Shown: in pieces, positions 11,440 to 21,823 of the stretch
Numbering within the stretch: position 1 is the stretch's first letter
Layout: every line of letters begins with the position of its first letter
Source of the DNA: Sphaerolaimus hirsutus
Lineage: Eukaryota > Nematoda > Chromadorea > Monhysterida > Sphaerolaimidae
DNA: 64,000 nt
Direction: 5' to 3'
Assembly: GCA_964036195.1 (NCBI GenBank)
Contig: OZ038451.1
Coordinates: forward strand, 21,841,927-21,905,926
The notes under the pieces: model-generated
The model's input: the letters and a program-made list of their open reading frames with translations, nothing else
What the model was told of the DNA's origin: nothing
Databases searched by the model: none
Made by a program: the position numbers and the translations under genes

Positions 11440-11700
11440 ACCGTATTTGCTTGAAAAGTTCCCCCTTGAATAATTCCCCCTTAAGTGATTTGATCAATTT
11501 GTTGTCTAATTTTAACAAAACTGCCATGTTACTGTGTTGATAAAACATATTTCGATAGATATTTGATAGAAACATACTTGAAAATTTGGATAGAATAATA
11601 ATTCCACCCTTGAGTAATTGCCCCTCGAATAGTTCCCCCTCAAAAAGTCTAGCGAAATATCCAATTCCCCAGGGGAATTATCCAAGCAAATACCTGATGG
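11440..11700. mobile_element. T3-family palindromic MITE remnant (TCGAATAA/CTCCCCC)
   Basis: It begins near TACCGTATTTGCTTGAAAAG and ends at GGGGAATTATCCAAGCAAAT, with CCCCCTTGAATAA motifs inside. The body resembles the one at about 6190-6390 (TGTTGATAAAACATATTTCG and related). Confidence 0.55.
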
Positions 11701-11814
11701 CAGGTTTGGTTTAGCACGGGACTTCACAGTTTACAAATTAATTCACTATTCACAAGAATAATCCCTCACAATTCTAATTTGCAGTTTTCACAGGATTTTT
11801 GGGCAAATAACCCC

Positions 11815-12540
11815 TGGACATCAAACACCCCTGAACAACAAACACCCCTGGACAACAGCGACACGCGCGCAGTGACCGCCGTCGCCCGCCAAGCCCGCGC
11901 CTTGGCGCCCCGATGCGCGAGCAGCGCACACGCTCGCACCGGACTGGCGCCATTTCTGGTTCACACTCACGCATTGTCATGCATTGTTCGCCACCACGCA
12001 GCGCTGAAAAATTTAATTGCACACATTCATGCTGCACGAATATCCAATTTACCGTATATACCGTGTTTATTATGGAACAATTACATCAGTGATAAAAACG
12101 CATTACCTAAACGCAAGCAATTTACAGGGTGGTCCGCACATTGTTAAATTCACATTTTTCTTCAAACTCACTTAATTATTTCGATATGCTAATGAGTATG
12201 TAAATACATATTCTTAGCTTACTATTTTTGTTAGATTTTAATACAGTTAGTTATTCTAGATTCATGCTAGATTCAATACAATAAGTGCAGTTTACAATGC
12301 AATAAAATACAACAATGCAATCAGTGAAACAGCTGTGTGGCAGCGAACAATGCATGACAATGCATGAGTGTGAAACAGAAATGGCGCCAGTCGGGCGCGA
12401 GCGTGTGCACTGCTCGCGCATCGGCGCGCCAAGGCGCCGGCTTGGCGGGCGACGGCGGTCACTGCGCGCGTGTCTGTGTTGTCCGGGGGTGATTGCGGCC
12501 CACTGCGCGCATGCTGTTGTCCAGGGGTGTTTGATGTCCA
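11815..12540. repeat. Long foldback, arms about 200 bp
   Basis: The left arm from 11815 (TGGACATCAAACACCCCTG) pairs with the right arm ending at 12540 (CAGGGGTGTTTGATGTCCA). Pairing continues through GTGACCGCCGTCGCCCGCCA and the TCATGCATTGTTCG segment. The arms are GC-rich and the roughly 320-bp loop is AT-rich. Open frames in both arms are mirror images and not genes. Confidence 0.85.
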
Positions 12541-12623
12541 CAGCTGCTGAGCCGGATTTTTGTTATTCGTTTGGGAGCTTTGCAAGGGACATTAAAAAGT
12601 GTGGTAACAATTTATCTTTCACC

Positions 12624-12696
12624 AATAAAATTATATTTTATGAATTGATTTACGCTAACATAACCAAAAACCAATTCATGAAATATAATTTCATTT
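12624..12696. repeat. Small AT-rich hairpin
   Basis: AAATTATATTTTATGAATTG faces CAATTCATGAAATATAATTT across a loop of about 30 bp. Confidence 0.7.
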
Positions 12697-12819
12697 ATTC
12701 ATCTCAATATCCAACGCGACGAAAATACCGATAATACCAATAATAAATACCAATTAATTAAAAATATTGCAATATCACCTTCAATCGAACGCGCGGCGCC
12801 GGCGGCGCGCGGGCACATT

Positions 12820-15800
12820 TCATCTGTCGATGTACATGCCGCGCATGGGCCATATCGTTCTGCACAGCAGCATCATCAACAAGAGTCTGGCGACGCCGAC
12901 CGACCCAGTCGCGACAGTGGCCGCCCTCGCCGCGTGCGACCCGTGGTTGCACCGGTCGCCCAAGCACGTGCACACCACGATCTGGGGCAGTCACAGACCC
13001 TGTAAAAGACCATGGAAAGTGTAAAAGACCCTGTAAATCGTCAGGTGTCATGAAAAACCGTGTAATGTGTCACGTGTATCCAAATCTTACGTTTTTTTAA
13101 CCAAATCATATGTCAAAACGTAAAATTTGGATACAAAAACATGATTTGACTACCATAAGATTTGAATACACATGACGCTTTACAGGGTCTTTTACCTACA
13201 TGACATTTGACACTTTACAGGGTCTTTTACACCTTACAAGGTCTTTTACAGGGTCTGTGACTGGCACCAGGTCCTTCTGCTGGTCGCTGCCGCCCGACGC
13301 GGACAACCAGCCGCCGCCGCTGTCCGTTCTGCCGCCGGCCGCTCGCACGAGCGTCTCAGCGACCGGGTCGCCCGCCAGCGCCGAGGCGCGCCTTCTCCGC
13401 CGCCGCCGCTGCACGAAGTCGTCGAAGAGCGACCCGCCGCCGGTGGACCCGCTGGGCAGAGGCTCGTTGCGCGACCAGCTCGACTTGCTGCTGCCGCCGC
13501 CGTCGTATGTTCTCCTGTCGACGGAGGCGCCGAGTCTAGGCGCGCCGGCCACGTCCTGGGGGTAGTAGTCCCGGAACATGTAAAATGTCCTGTGAAATGT
13601 CATGCAAAGTAACAAAAGTCATGTAAAATGCCCGGTAAAATGGGAAACGTACGTTTCCCGAGCATTTTACATGACTTTTGGCACTTTGCATGACATTTTA
13701 CAGGACATTTAACAGGGTCCGGGACTGGCACCTGGTCGTGCAGCAGTTGTCTCTTCGTGACGCGGCACAGTTCGTCCGGCCCTATGGCGGCTAGTTCGCG
13801 CCGCAGCCGCGCCGTCATGGGGAACAGGAGCAGGCGGTTGACGCAGCCGCGCATGTAGTGCTGGCCGAGCAGAAGGCCGCCCAGCATGTAGTTCTCGGCG
13901 ATGGTGACGCACTGGGGGGCAGTCTCAGACACTGTGAGATGCCCTGGAAAATGTCTAATGTCATGCAGAGTGTCAAAATGCCCTGGAAAATGTCTAATGT
14001 CATGCGAAGTGGTAAAAGTCATGTAAAATTGCATGCATAATGTCAAATGTCATGCAAAGTGTCAAATGTCATGTAAAATGCCCTGATAAATGTAAAATGT
14101 CATGCAAAGTGTCAAAAGTCATGTAAAATACCCTGCAAAATGGCAACTCGGTTGCCATTTTACAGGGCATTTTACATGACTTTAGACACTTTGCATGACA
14201 TTTGACATTTCCCAGGGCATTTTACCTGACTTTTGACACTACATGACATTTTCCATTTCACAGGGCATTCTACAGTGTCCGGGACTGGCACCTGGCCGCT
14301 GCACTCTTCCGTGCTCACGTTGGCGCGGCGGCGAGGGGACGCGGGCGCGGCGCAGTCCTCGGTGAAGCTCTTGGGCGGGTAGAAGTAGTAGATGAGTTCC
14401 GACCACCGGTCTTTGTAGGCGGGCGACATGCAGCTGTAGCACCGCCGCCAGCCGTAGTGGCCTGTGTTTGAGAGTTTGAAGTTCAATTTGAGGAAAATTG
14501 CCCACTCGTACGGACATATCTAGCGCTGCTAATGTGTACTGCGGTCGTGTTGTTTTAATGGCTTGTTGCAAAAGTTTTTGCCGTTTAAGTCTTCCATTGG
14601 ATCGTCTTTGATTGTGAGGTTTCAGTCGGGGTATATAAGCTGGAATTACAGCTCAATATAAAATTTATAAGAATAAACGTTTACCACGAAATTGTTTATA
14701 TAAAAGTGAACGATTATAAACGTCGCCGAATTTATGTTTCCTACTGATTTTACATTGAATTTTCATTGAAAAATCAAAAAATTCTGACTCGGTGGAACGT
14801 GCATGTTGGGTTTTGGACACTATTGTGGCCACACAAGCTAGTTTTCAACCAAAACTTTGAAAACTCGTAAATCAGCATTGAACGCATTTGAGTTTTCTAG
14901 AATGAGGTGCCCGTCATCTTCAGTTGACGGAGAGTAAAAATAACTCCTTCTAGAAAACTCAAATGTGTTCAATGCTGATTTATGAGTTTTCAAAGTTTTG
15001 GTTGAAAACTAGCTTGTGTGGCCACATTGAGAGATGTACGTAATCAATTTCACTTTAAAAATTTACAATTGAATAAATTCCAGCTTATATACTCCGGCTC
15101 AAACCCCACTGATCGTCTGGGACGCTCCAATGCGAGACGATCCGAAAACGGCGAAAACTTTTGCAACAGACCAATAGGTGTATATACCGGTTTTACAAAT
15201 ATCATTACCTTGTGCAGCTGATGCGATTGTGAACACCCTCAAAACAGCCAATATCCTTCAAAGCTACACACAAAACTCGGGCAAGCTGACAAAATATTTA
15301 TCAAGAAAAAGCTACATTTTCACCTGAATCTATTATAAATAAAATGTATTATCTCGATCTGCATGACTGCATCTCGTTGAAAAGTCGCTTTTCCTCGTTT
15401 TTCCCATCCCCCAGCAAGCTACATATAACGCCAGCCAGGCGCCAACTAGCGCCAAAATAAAAGCGTAACGCCATGAAACACGACATCTGCTGTACTCGGC
15501 GGACCGCAGAGTATGCGCCCAAAATTAGTTATGTCGTAGTCGGCAACGCGCCAGAAGGATACTTATGTATCCCCTTCCCCGAGTAGGTAATTCCAATATA
15601 TTTATGTTTCGTGTCTGTAATCATTTCTTCTTCCTTTTTGGTAGACTTTTGTTTATGATGACGTCACGATTGGGCGTTTAATTCAGAAAGAGTGCATAGC
15701 GTGCGATCCCCCGAGTATACTATAATTTAAACACTTATAACATGATCTCTGCTACTGTATTTCCTCGAAATACCCGGCCCTCTCGTTTAACCCCCCTAAA

Positions 15801-18187
15801 AAATTTCCACTCTGAAAAAAAAAACCCCCCGGGGGTGTCATTCGAGGAAATACGATAAATATAAGACGGCGCTTTTCCGCGGACGATGCGCAATTCGCAC
15901 ACCGGTCACTGAGGCGGCCTGAGGCGACAGCAGCATCCCGTCGGGCACCGGGCCGCCCGATCCGCCCGACGCGCCCGCCGGCGCGTAGTCGGGCATCCGA
16001 GCCGTTGCTAGTATCTCGTCCATCACTGAGTGGTAGCGACGTAATTTGCCTTGACTGAGTGTCTTTTTGAGTGGGTTTTTGCGACGTAATTTGCGTAAAA
16101 GGACATTTGCGCTTAAGTACAGTGCTGGGTATGAATATAGGTAGCTACAAAGATGGTGACAGCAGAGGTATAGTGGATAGTTGGCTGCAAAAGCGTCTAC
16201 TGTGATATGATGGGTGCATGACTGGGTGCATGATTTGTGCCATGTGCTCGAGTGAAAGTGATAGGAGTGCATTCCGTGGTTGCTTTGAATCGAGCATGAA
16301 GGACAAGAACCTATCGCAGGGCGGGTGCGAAATTGAAAATGCCCGACACACACTGTCGGGCTGCCCGATCTGAAAATATATTTTTTACTTTGCCCGATTT
16401 ATTTAACTACCGAGTAGCAGCCGGATCTAGTCGGCCTTTTTCACATGAAATTCACACAAATCGAGACGCGCGACAATACGTGCACGGCTGTTTGAATTTG
16501 AAACTTCCATGCCTGTAAAGTCTTCCATGCCTGTAAAGTGTAAAGCCAAGTGTCAAATGTCATGTAAATTGTAAATTGTTTTATTACTGAACGTTGCATG
16601 ACAATTGAGATTTGTCATGACAATTGATATTTTGCACCACATTTTACATCACATTTGACACTTTACTTCACACTTCACAGGCCTTAGAACTACCCTCAGG
16701 GAGTACAGTGCACGTGGGGGAGAGGGGGGGGGGGGTAAGCGGGCATGCTCAAAGTGCAGTGCAACGCATTGAATCGATGACGCATCGACCCAGTGCCATG
16801 TAAATCCATGCCTTATCAGTGATCGGACATCTGAGAGGCGGCGCAAACGCACCGTGGGGCCGCTCGAAGCCGACCCGTTCGAACTGCACCGGCAGCGGGT
16901 GGTTGCCGTCGGCGCCGCCGTATTGGAAGCGGGGCTTGTGCGCGGGCGCCTCTGCGGGAGGGGGGGGGGTAGGGGGGTTGAAGGTGTTTATGGAAGCTAC
17001 ATGGAGGGTTGTGGACTGTGGTAGAGTGTTTTCGATGATTTTGGCGACTCGTTTTGACTTTTTGTTTGTCCGTTGTATTTTTTTGCGTGTAAAAATAATC
17101 ATAGAATGCACGCTTGTTCATGTTGCCTTTGAGAACGGAGCGCCCGGCCGTTAATTGCAGGACTGTTCACATCAACTTTCTTGGCTCGCGAGTGACTTCG
17201 TCATGACTTCATCGTAATTAGCGCTAATGACTTTCAAACCGCGGTAAGTTGAGCATGAGTGTCGAGCAGTGCTTGAGTTTCCGACGACCGGTGCCACGTG
17301 ACATTGCCAGAATTTCCGATGTCTGACACCACGGTATTTGCACGTTATGTCTTCTAATAGAATGGCATAACTCCAATAGAACGGGTAGGTTTTGACACTT
17401 TTTTTGCGCCCACGAAAACAATAGAACGGCAACCTTCAATAGAACGGCGGGTAAAAAAGTTGACGAAAAAAATAGAACGGCGTCCTTTTATTATAAGAAA
17501 TACCAAGTGTCGGAAATTGACGCCAACATCACGCCTTGGGCCATGGCACTATTTCAACCACTATCTAATTATCTGTACACTGCCTGTCACTACAAATCTA
17601 GTGATGGTAAATTTTCTGGTGCTGGAGGTAGCGCCAGTGCCGAGCTGCATGGACGCTGCCCCAATGTGCGTTTTTCTACTTTGTGTAGTAGTGAGTACCC
17701 GGGACTGGCACACTTTTTGATGGATATAGTGGCACATTTTTAGGCTTTTTCTGGTGCACTCCACTAAAAATTGAGCCTTGGAGCACACCCAGACTCGTGT
17801 AGAGTCTCAAATATACTGTAAAAAGTCTGTTAAGTTGAGAATTTTTCACCGTCCGAGTTATATTTTTCATGGCACTTTTACATTTTACAGGGTCTTGGAG
17901 CACTGAGAGTGCGATAGTTAGCTGTAGTTGCATGAAACCATGTAAATATTTCTACTAAATACCTATTTACTTTCCACCTTACAGAATGCACAAACGCCCA
18001 CGATATTGTCCATCACGTTCCAGCAAAATAACGGTAGCTCCACCTACATCGAACCCTCGACAAAAAAGAAAATTTAAAAAAACCCACCCGCAGTTTCTCT
18101 AAACTTCTCGTCCCATTTCGTGAAGCCCGCTTCTCCCGGCCCAAAAACGGCCGCGGCCATGGCAGCCAAAAACGCGTGCCGACTCAT
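12820..18187 (-). CDS. ODR-2/Ly6-like secreted three-finger protein, complete seven-exon model
   Basis: The minus-strand exons are 18187-18088, 16951-16853, 16025-15903, 14461-14292, 13911-13732, 13555-13268 and 12981-12820. They total 1,122 nt (373 residues plus TGA) and every splice phase agrees. The N-terminus MSRHAFLAAMAAAVFGPGEA reads as a signal peptide. Exons 4, 5 and 7 give a ten-cysteine pattern: CYSCMSPAYKDRW, EDC, EEC, CVTIAENY, RGC, ELC, CTC and DRCN. The CYSC start and final CxC..DxCN are hallmarks of Ly6/uPAR folds, and the CYSCMS..Y...W signature with a Tyr/Pro-rich stretch resembles nematode ODR-2/HOT proteins. A hydrophobic segment near the C-terminus (LLLMMLLC) may be a GPI-anchor signal. 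Exon 6 inserts about 96 Gly/Ser/Arg-rich residues before the last cysteines. Introns 4-6 are introner-like. Another Ly6 subfamily is possible. Confidence 0.75.
12982..13267 (-). mobile_element. Introner-like intron 6 of the ODR-2-like gene
   Basis: Read on the minus strand, this 286-bp intron starts GTGCCAGTCACAGACCCTGT and ends ACAGGGTCTGTGACTGCCCCAG, so its termini are inverted repeats that include both splice sites. The phase is 0. Repeated TTTACAGGGTCTTTTACA motifs lie inside. Confidence 0.75.
13556..13731 (-). mobile_element. Introner-like intron 5 of the ODR-2-like gene
   Basis: This 176-bp phase-0 intron starts GTGCCAGTCCCGGACCCTGT and ends CCGGGACTACTACCCCCAG on the minus strand. The middle is a near-perfect hairpin in which CATGTAAAATGCCCGGTAAA faces its inverse around a central GGAAACGTACGTTTCC palindrome. 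Confidence 0.75.
13912..14291 (-). mobile_element. Introner-like intron 4 of the ODR-2-like gene
   Basis: This 380-bp phase-0 intron starts GTGCCAGTCCCGGACACTGT and ends ACAGTGTCTGAGACTGCCCCCCAG on the minus strand. The interior is packed with direct and inverted copies of TGTCAAATGTCATGCAAAGT and ATGTAAAATGCCCTG, and folds around AACTCGGTTGCC. Confidence 0.75.
14559..15171. repeat. Foldback in intron 3 of the ODR-2-like gene
   Basis: Outer arms (TTGTTGCAAAAGTTTTTGCC facing AAAACTTTTGCAACA; GTATATAAGCTGGAATT facing AATTCCAGCTTATATAC) enclose longer inner arms at about 14829-14906 and 14951-15028. The inner arms start TGGCCACACAAGCTAGTTTT and are nearly perfect inverts. Confidence 0.85.
15493..15719. 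mobile_element. MITE with TACTCGG termini
   Basis: It starts TACTCGGCGGACCGCAGAGT and ends CCCCCGAGTATA. The left end shares TACTCGGCGGACCGCAGAGTATG-type sequence with the 1875-2066 element. Confidence 0.55.
15763..15856. mobile_element. T2-family MITE (TTTCCTCGAAATACCCC)
   Basis: A short palindromic element with TACTGTATTTCCTCGAAATA at the left and TTCGAGGAAATACGATA at the right. C-runs and G-runs flank a TTTCCACTCTGAAAAA centre that recurs in other copies (for example 55820-55840). Confidence 0.75.
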
Positions 18188-18480
18188 AACTTTCGGACGT
18201 TTTTCTATCGGACGATGTATCCGCCCGCAAGTTTGCATAAAATACACCGTTCGTCGAGCGGCCGGCGCCCCATTACGTAAGAATGTTGAAATGGCACTTT
18301 TCTCTGTTTTACATGGTCTCGATTTTGATGGATGGCGAGTGTAGTTGTCGACTGTGAGTGGCCACTTTGAGATCGGCTATAAAGTCGCGCCCTTGAATGT
18401 CAATTCGCCGCGGCTACAGTAATCCTCGGATAGGTCGGGTGGAAGTTAACCGGTGCCGTGTTTGCGCGCCGCAGTCACGA

Positions 18481-18822
18481 CTGGGGCCGGTCCCAGAGCC
18501 TGTGGAATGACCTGGAAAATGTCAAATGTCATGTAAAATGTCCTGGAAAATGTCAAATGTCATGCAAAGTGTGAAATGTCATGTAAAAGGCCCTGGAAAA
18601 CGCTAAATATCATGCATACTGTCAATAGTTATGTAAAATGCCCTGTAAAATGTCAAAAGTCGTGTAAAATGCCCTGGAAAATGTCAACCGGTTGACATTT
18701 GACATTTTCCGAGGGAATTTTACATGACTTTTGACAGACTGCATGACATTCGACATTTTCCTGACACTTTACATTTGACATTTGACATTTTACAGGGCAT
18801 TTACAGGCTTTGGGAGAGGCAC
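18481..18822 (-). mobile_element. Introner-family copy upstream of the ODR-2-like gene
   Basis: On the minus strand it starts GTGCCTCTCCCAAAGCCTGT and ends ACAGGCTCTGGGACCGGCCCCAG, with the usual internal ATGTCAAATGTCATG repeats and a central CAACCGGTTG palindrome. Its GT and AG ends point in the direction of the ODR-2-like gene 294 bp downstream. It could be a 5'-UTR intron, or an unspliced copy in the promoter region. Confidence 0.6.
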
Positions 18823-18875
18823 CAGGGTGTCGATTTCACGGAATATATAGCTCTGGTGCTTTGGTGCGTGCTAAC

Positions 18876-18879
18876 TTTG
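18876..18879. repeat. Target site duplication, left copy (TTTG)
   Basis: TTTG immediately precedes the left LTR (TGTCATG...), and the same TTTG follows the right LTR at 36787-36790. Four-base duplications are typical of several Ty3/gypsy integrases. Confidence 0.8.
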
Positions 18880-21512
18880 TGTCATGAATTTTCACCGGCT
18901 GCTTTTTACTCAACCAAATTCCACTATGGCAAACTGCCAAGTTTTACCGATCTCACACCTACTCGTTGGATGAGCGACAAAGTGAGGCAACGGAAAAGCG
19001 ACTACCGATTGAATTCGCAACGCACAATGGTGAATTCACCGAAGTGAATATCACAGGTGTACGCTACGTCAATTAAGTTAGCTTTTTAGCGAATGGCGTT
19101 TTTATCAACGCACCAGCAATTAGTTGAATGTCTAATTTACACCAAGGGGTCCGAAGTTTTTAGAAGAGATTTTATTTTAGGCGATTTTTTTAGACTCAGA
19201 ATTCACACATTTAGATAGAACACAGGGAACACACTGAGAGCGAGTTTCTAACCAGCGGCACAAAACCTTCGAAAAAACTCCAAGAAAATGAAACCGAAGC
19301 AATTTCGACTGAATCGACCCCTACTCTAAATTACGGTACGCTTTTATACGCAACAACATAAGCCAAGTCCAGACAACACTTCCACATACCACGAGAAGCA
19401 TGCTTACAAACGACTTTACAGACACACGGAATTTTAAAACGGGCATACCTAAAATTATTCACGGCGTCAGTTTACAGGATACGTCGATCAACTACACAAA
19501 AACACAAAGAATTCACGCGCCAAAAATCGGGTTGGGAACAAGAGCGAGGATAAAAATAGAAAATGAGAAAATGAACGAATGCGACAAGAATAAAAAGAAC
19601 AGGAAAAACACACGAGATACTGTAAAAACCTGTTTTAGCGCGAAAAAAATGGCGGGCGATTCAAATTTTATTCAGCGAACTCTACCGAAATCCCAAAACC
19701 ACCTCCACGAACGGGGAAACACACAGCAATTAGCGAAACAAATAGACACGCGAACAGTAATCCCATCAGCAAAAAGAGCGTATAATAAACGAAAATGACG
19801 TTGATATCCAAAGCGTAAGAAGCACACGTGTTATTAATGCACAACGAAAAAATGTCGTAAGTGGGATAATCCATGATAAGATTAGGATACCGGTAAGGCG
19901 AATGGAACTAACTTTCACACTGACTGTCAAGGAAAAAATGAATTACGGTACCGTTTTAAAGACTCTTAGCGGAAATTCTATCAGAGTGATTAAATAAATA
20001 CGCACTCAAATCAGATCACCTTTACACTTATCAAAATATTCGGGGAAAAAACGGGAAAAACAAGCGGCTTATTATTTCATCTCTTTGTATAATAAAGATC
20101 AACCACGAAATTTGCATAAATTCCTAAATATCCAAATGTCAAGTTATCAGTTTTCTAGGGGAAAGGGAAATACTAAAAAATCAATCTAGGATTAGGTAGA
20201 TAAAAAATAGCGAAGTTGCAAACGTAAAATCAAATAAAAATTAGCATACTCGAGTTTTACCTATTCCCTACCAAACCTAAAGTTAAAATGAATATAAAGT
20301 CGGTATAACGCTTAACAGAAATACGAACGCAAATGATTGGCAACTTGAAAGTTTATAAATTTCAATCTTTGTAGCTTAAATGCATGTTTGGATTGCATGA
20401 CTTTTTGAAGTTTAAAACAACAACGAAAAACAAACTCAAGTGAATCCACTGCCACATGCCGAAACGCAACAGCCATTAACTACCGAAGGCACTTATCGCG
20501 AAAATGACCACTCTCGCTGCTACACCACTCATTCTGCTACCAGAATATTAATTAGTCAGCCACGGCTTTTTGATCCCATACGCACTGTGCAAAAACCACA
20601 CCCCGAAAATACCGAACTGCTCAACTCACTCAAAAATAGGTACACTTGTCACTGTATGGGTGCTTGTTTCGATGAGATCGGCGGACTGGGCTGTTCTCAC
20701 AACAAGCCAAGGGAGTAGGCATTTAGACATGCGATCATGCCTGTCGAGTTAGACTCGATTCTTTTAATTACCTCTCATTTTCAACACCAATCATCATCGC
20801 ACCTCTATAATCAGTGTACCTTTGTAAAATCGCTTGTAAATTAACTTTTGCCTTCCAATCCGGAAATGCAGGAATGCACAGTACATACTAGATCAATAGC
20901 CGCGACCCTCACATCAAAAAAATGCAACGAAAGTTAGTCAAAATTCAACCTATGTGCCCTCAGTTATCACTGACCATTCACGCACTACGACACGTAACTG
21001 CAGTGTCACTCTTTTTACTTAGAAAAAATAACTGAAACTTTGTTATGCAATCCAAACCGCTAGTAAAAAAATTACTTTTAAATTAAACTGTCACAATTAA
21101 AATTGTTGCCACCTCACTTGTCTCACTTTCTTAAAAAAAACTACCTAATTAAAAATAAAATAAATAAAAATAACTATTTTCATCACAGCGTCAGCTTTGT
21201 GTCAGATCCTCAATACCTCCAATCCTTTCCTTGGCCAGAAAAAACAGATATAACACAATGGGGCACCGGAAAAACGGAAATGCACGTTGCCACGTTGCCA
21301 ACGTAGCGCAGCGACGTAGCCGAAAACGTCAATGCCACGTTCGCCCACCGAATCGCCCAAAACCATCGTCGAAGTAGAACTGAAATGTTTAAATTGTTGT
21401 AAGCTCGGAAGTGTAAACAACCCTCTACATAAATTCATTAAGTGAACTATATATACATTTACACTTAAAATTTTACAATTTTACAATTTTTGGACACCCA
21501 CTTTTGCTCACA
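18880..21512 (-). repeat. 3' LTR (2,633 bp)
   Basis: It begins TG and ends CA on the plus strand. It matches the right LTR at a constant offset of 15,274 bp, and all open frames inside the two copies have identical products. An antisense 132-codon frame (19400-19798) and a sense 68-codon frame with hydrophobic segments (19874-19668) exist, but neither looks like a known protein. Confidence 0.95.
21448..21455 (-). promoter_or_regulatory. TATA-like box in the 3' LTR
   Basis: TATATATA lies 57 bp inside the LTR end that is 5' in element orientation. If this copy is active it would direct transcription along the LTR toward the ODR-2-like gene. Confidence 0.35.
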
Positions 21513-21530
21513 AACTCCACCAGCCATACA
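21513..21530 (-). other. Polypurine-tract position (weak)
   Basis: The sequence just upstream of the 3' LTR in element sense reads GTATGGCTGGTGGAGTTT. Only the GGTGGAG core is purine-rich, so this is a weak tract called mainly by position. Confidence 0.3.
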
Positions 21531-21823
21531 TTTTACCTCCCGGCTAAAATCGAAGCACAGCAAAACTATTAAAGAAACGAATTGAACTAAATTCCCGTTT
21601 TTTTTTTTGAGAACTATTTTAAACCAATTTTAAATTTGTTAACAACCATTACGCATTTTTCCACACCTTGTTGAGAACACAAAAAAAACTTTTGAACCGG
21701 TAAAACTCAATGAAAATTCAATTTTTAATTCAACAAAAGCTCAATTCTACTGGTAAAACGTTCGCTCTAACAAAAACAACTAAAAACAAAAACAAAAAAA
21801 ATTCCTGTACACCTAAATTACCA

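Noticed and set aside
11779-12734. Several 90-140-codon frames on both strands
   Set aside because: They lie in the arms of the 11815-12540 foldback and mirror each other.
13920-14290. CRISPR-like array of regular short repeats
   Set aside because: Repeats are degenerate, partly inverted and lie inside a eukaryotic intron; no spacers of uniform length.
17507-18078. Plus-strand frame within intron 1 of the ODR-2-like gene, plus a following frame at 17985-18078 with splice-like ends
   Set aside because: It looks protein-like in places, but the start is GTG, the phases of the candidate donor and acceptor do not fit the best frame, and it lies inside a well-supported gene on the other strand.
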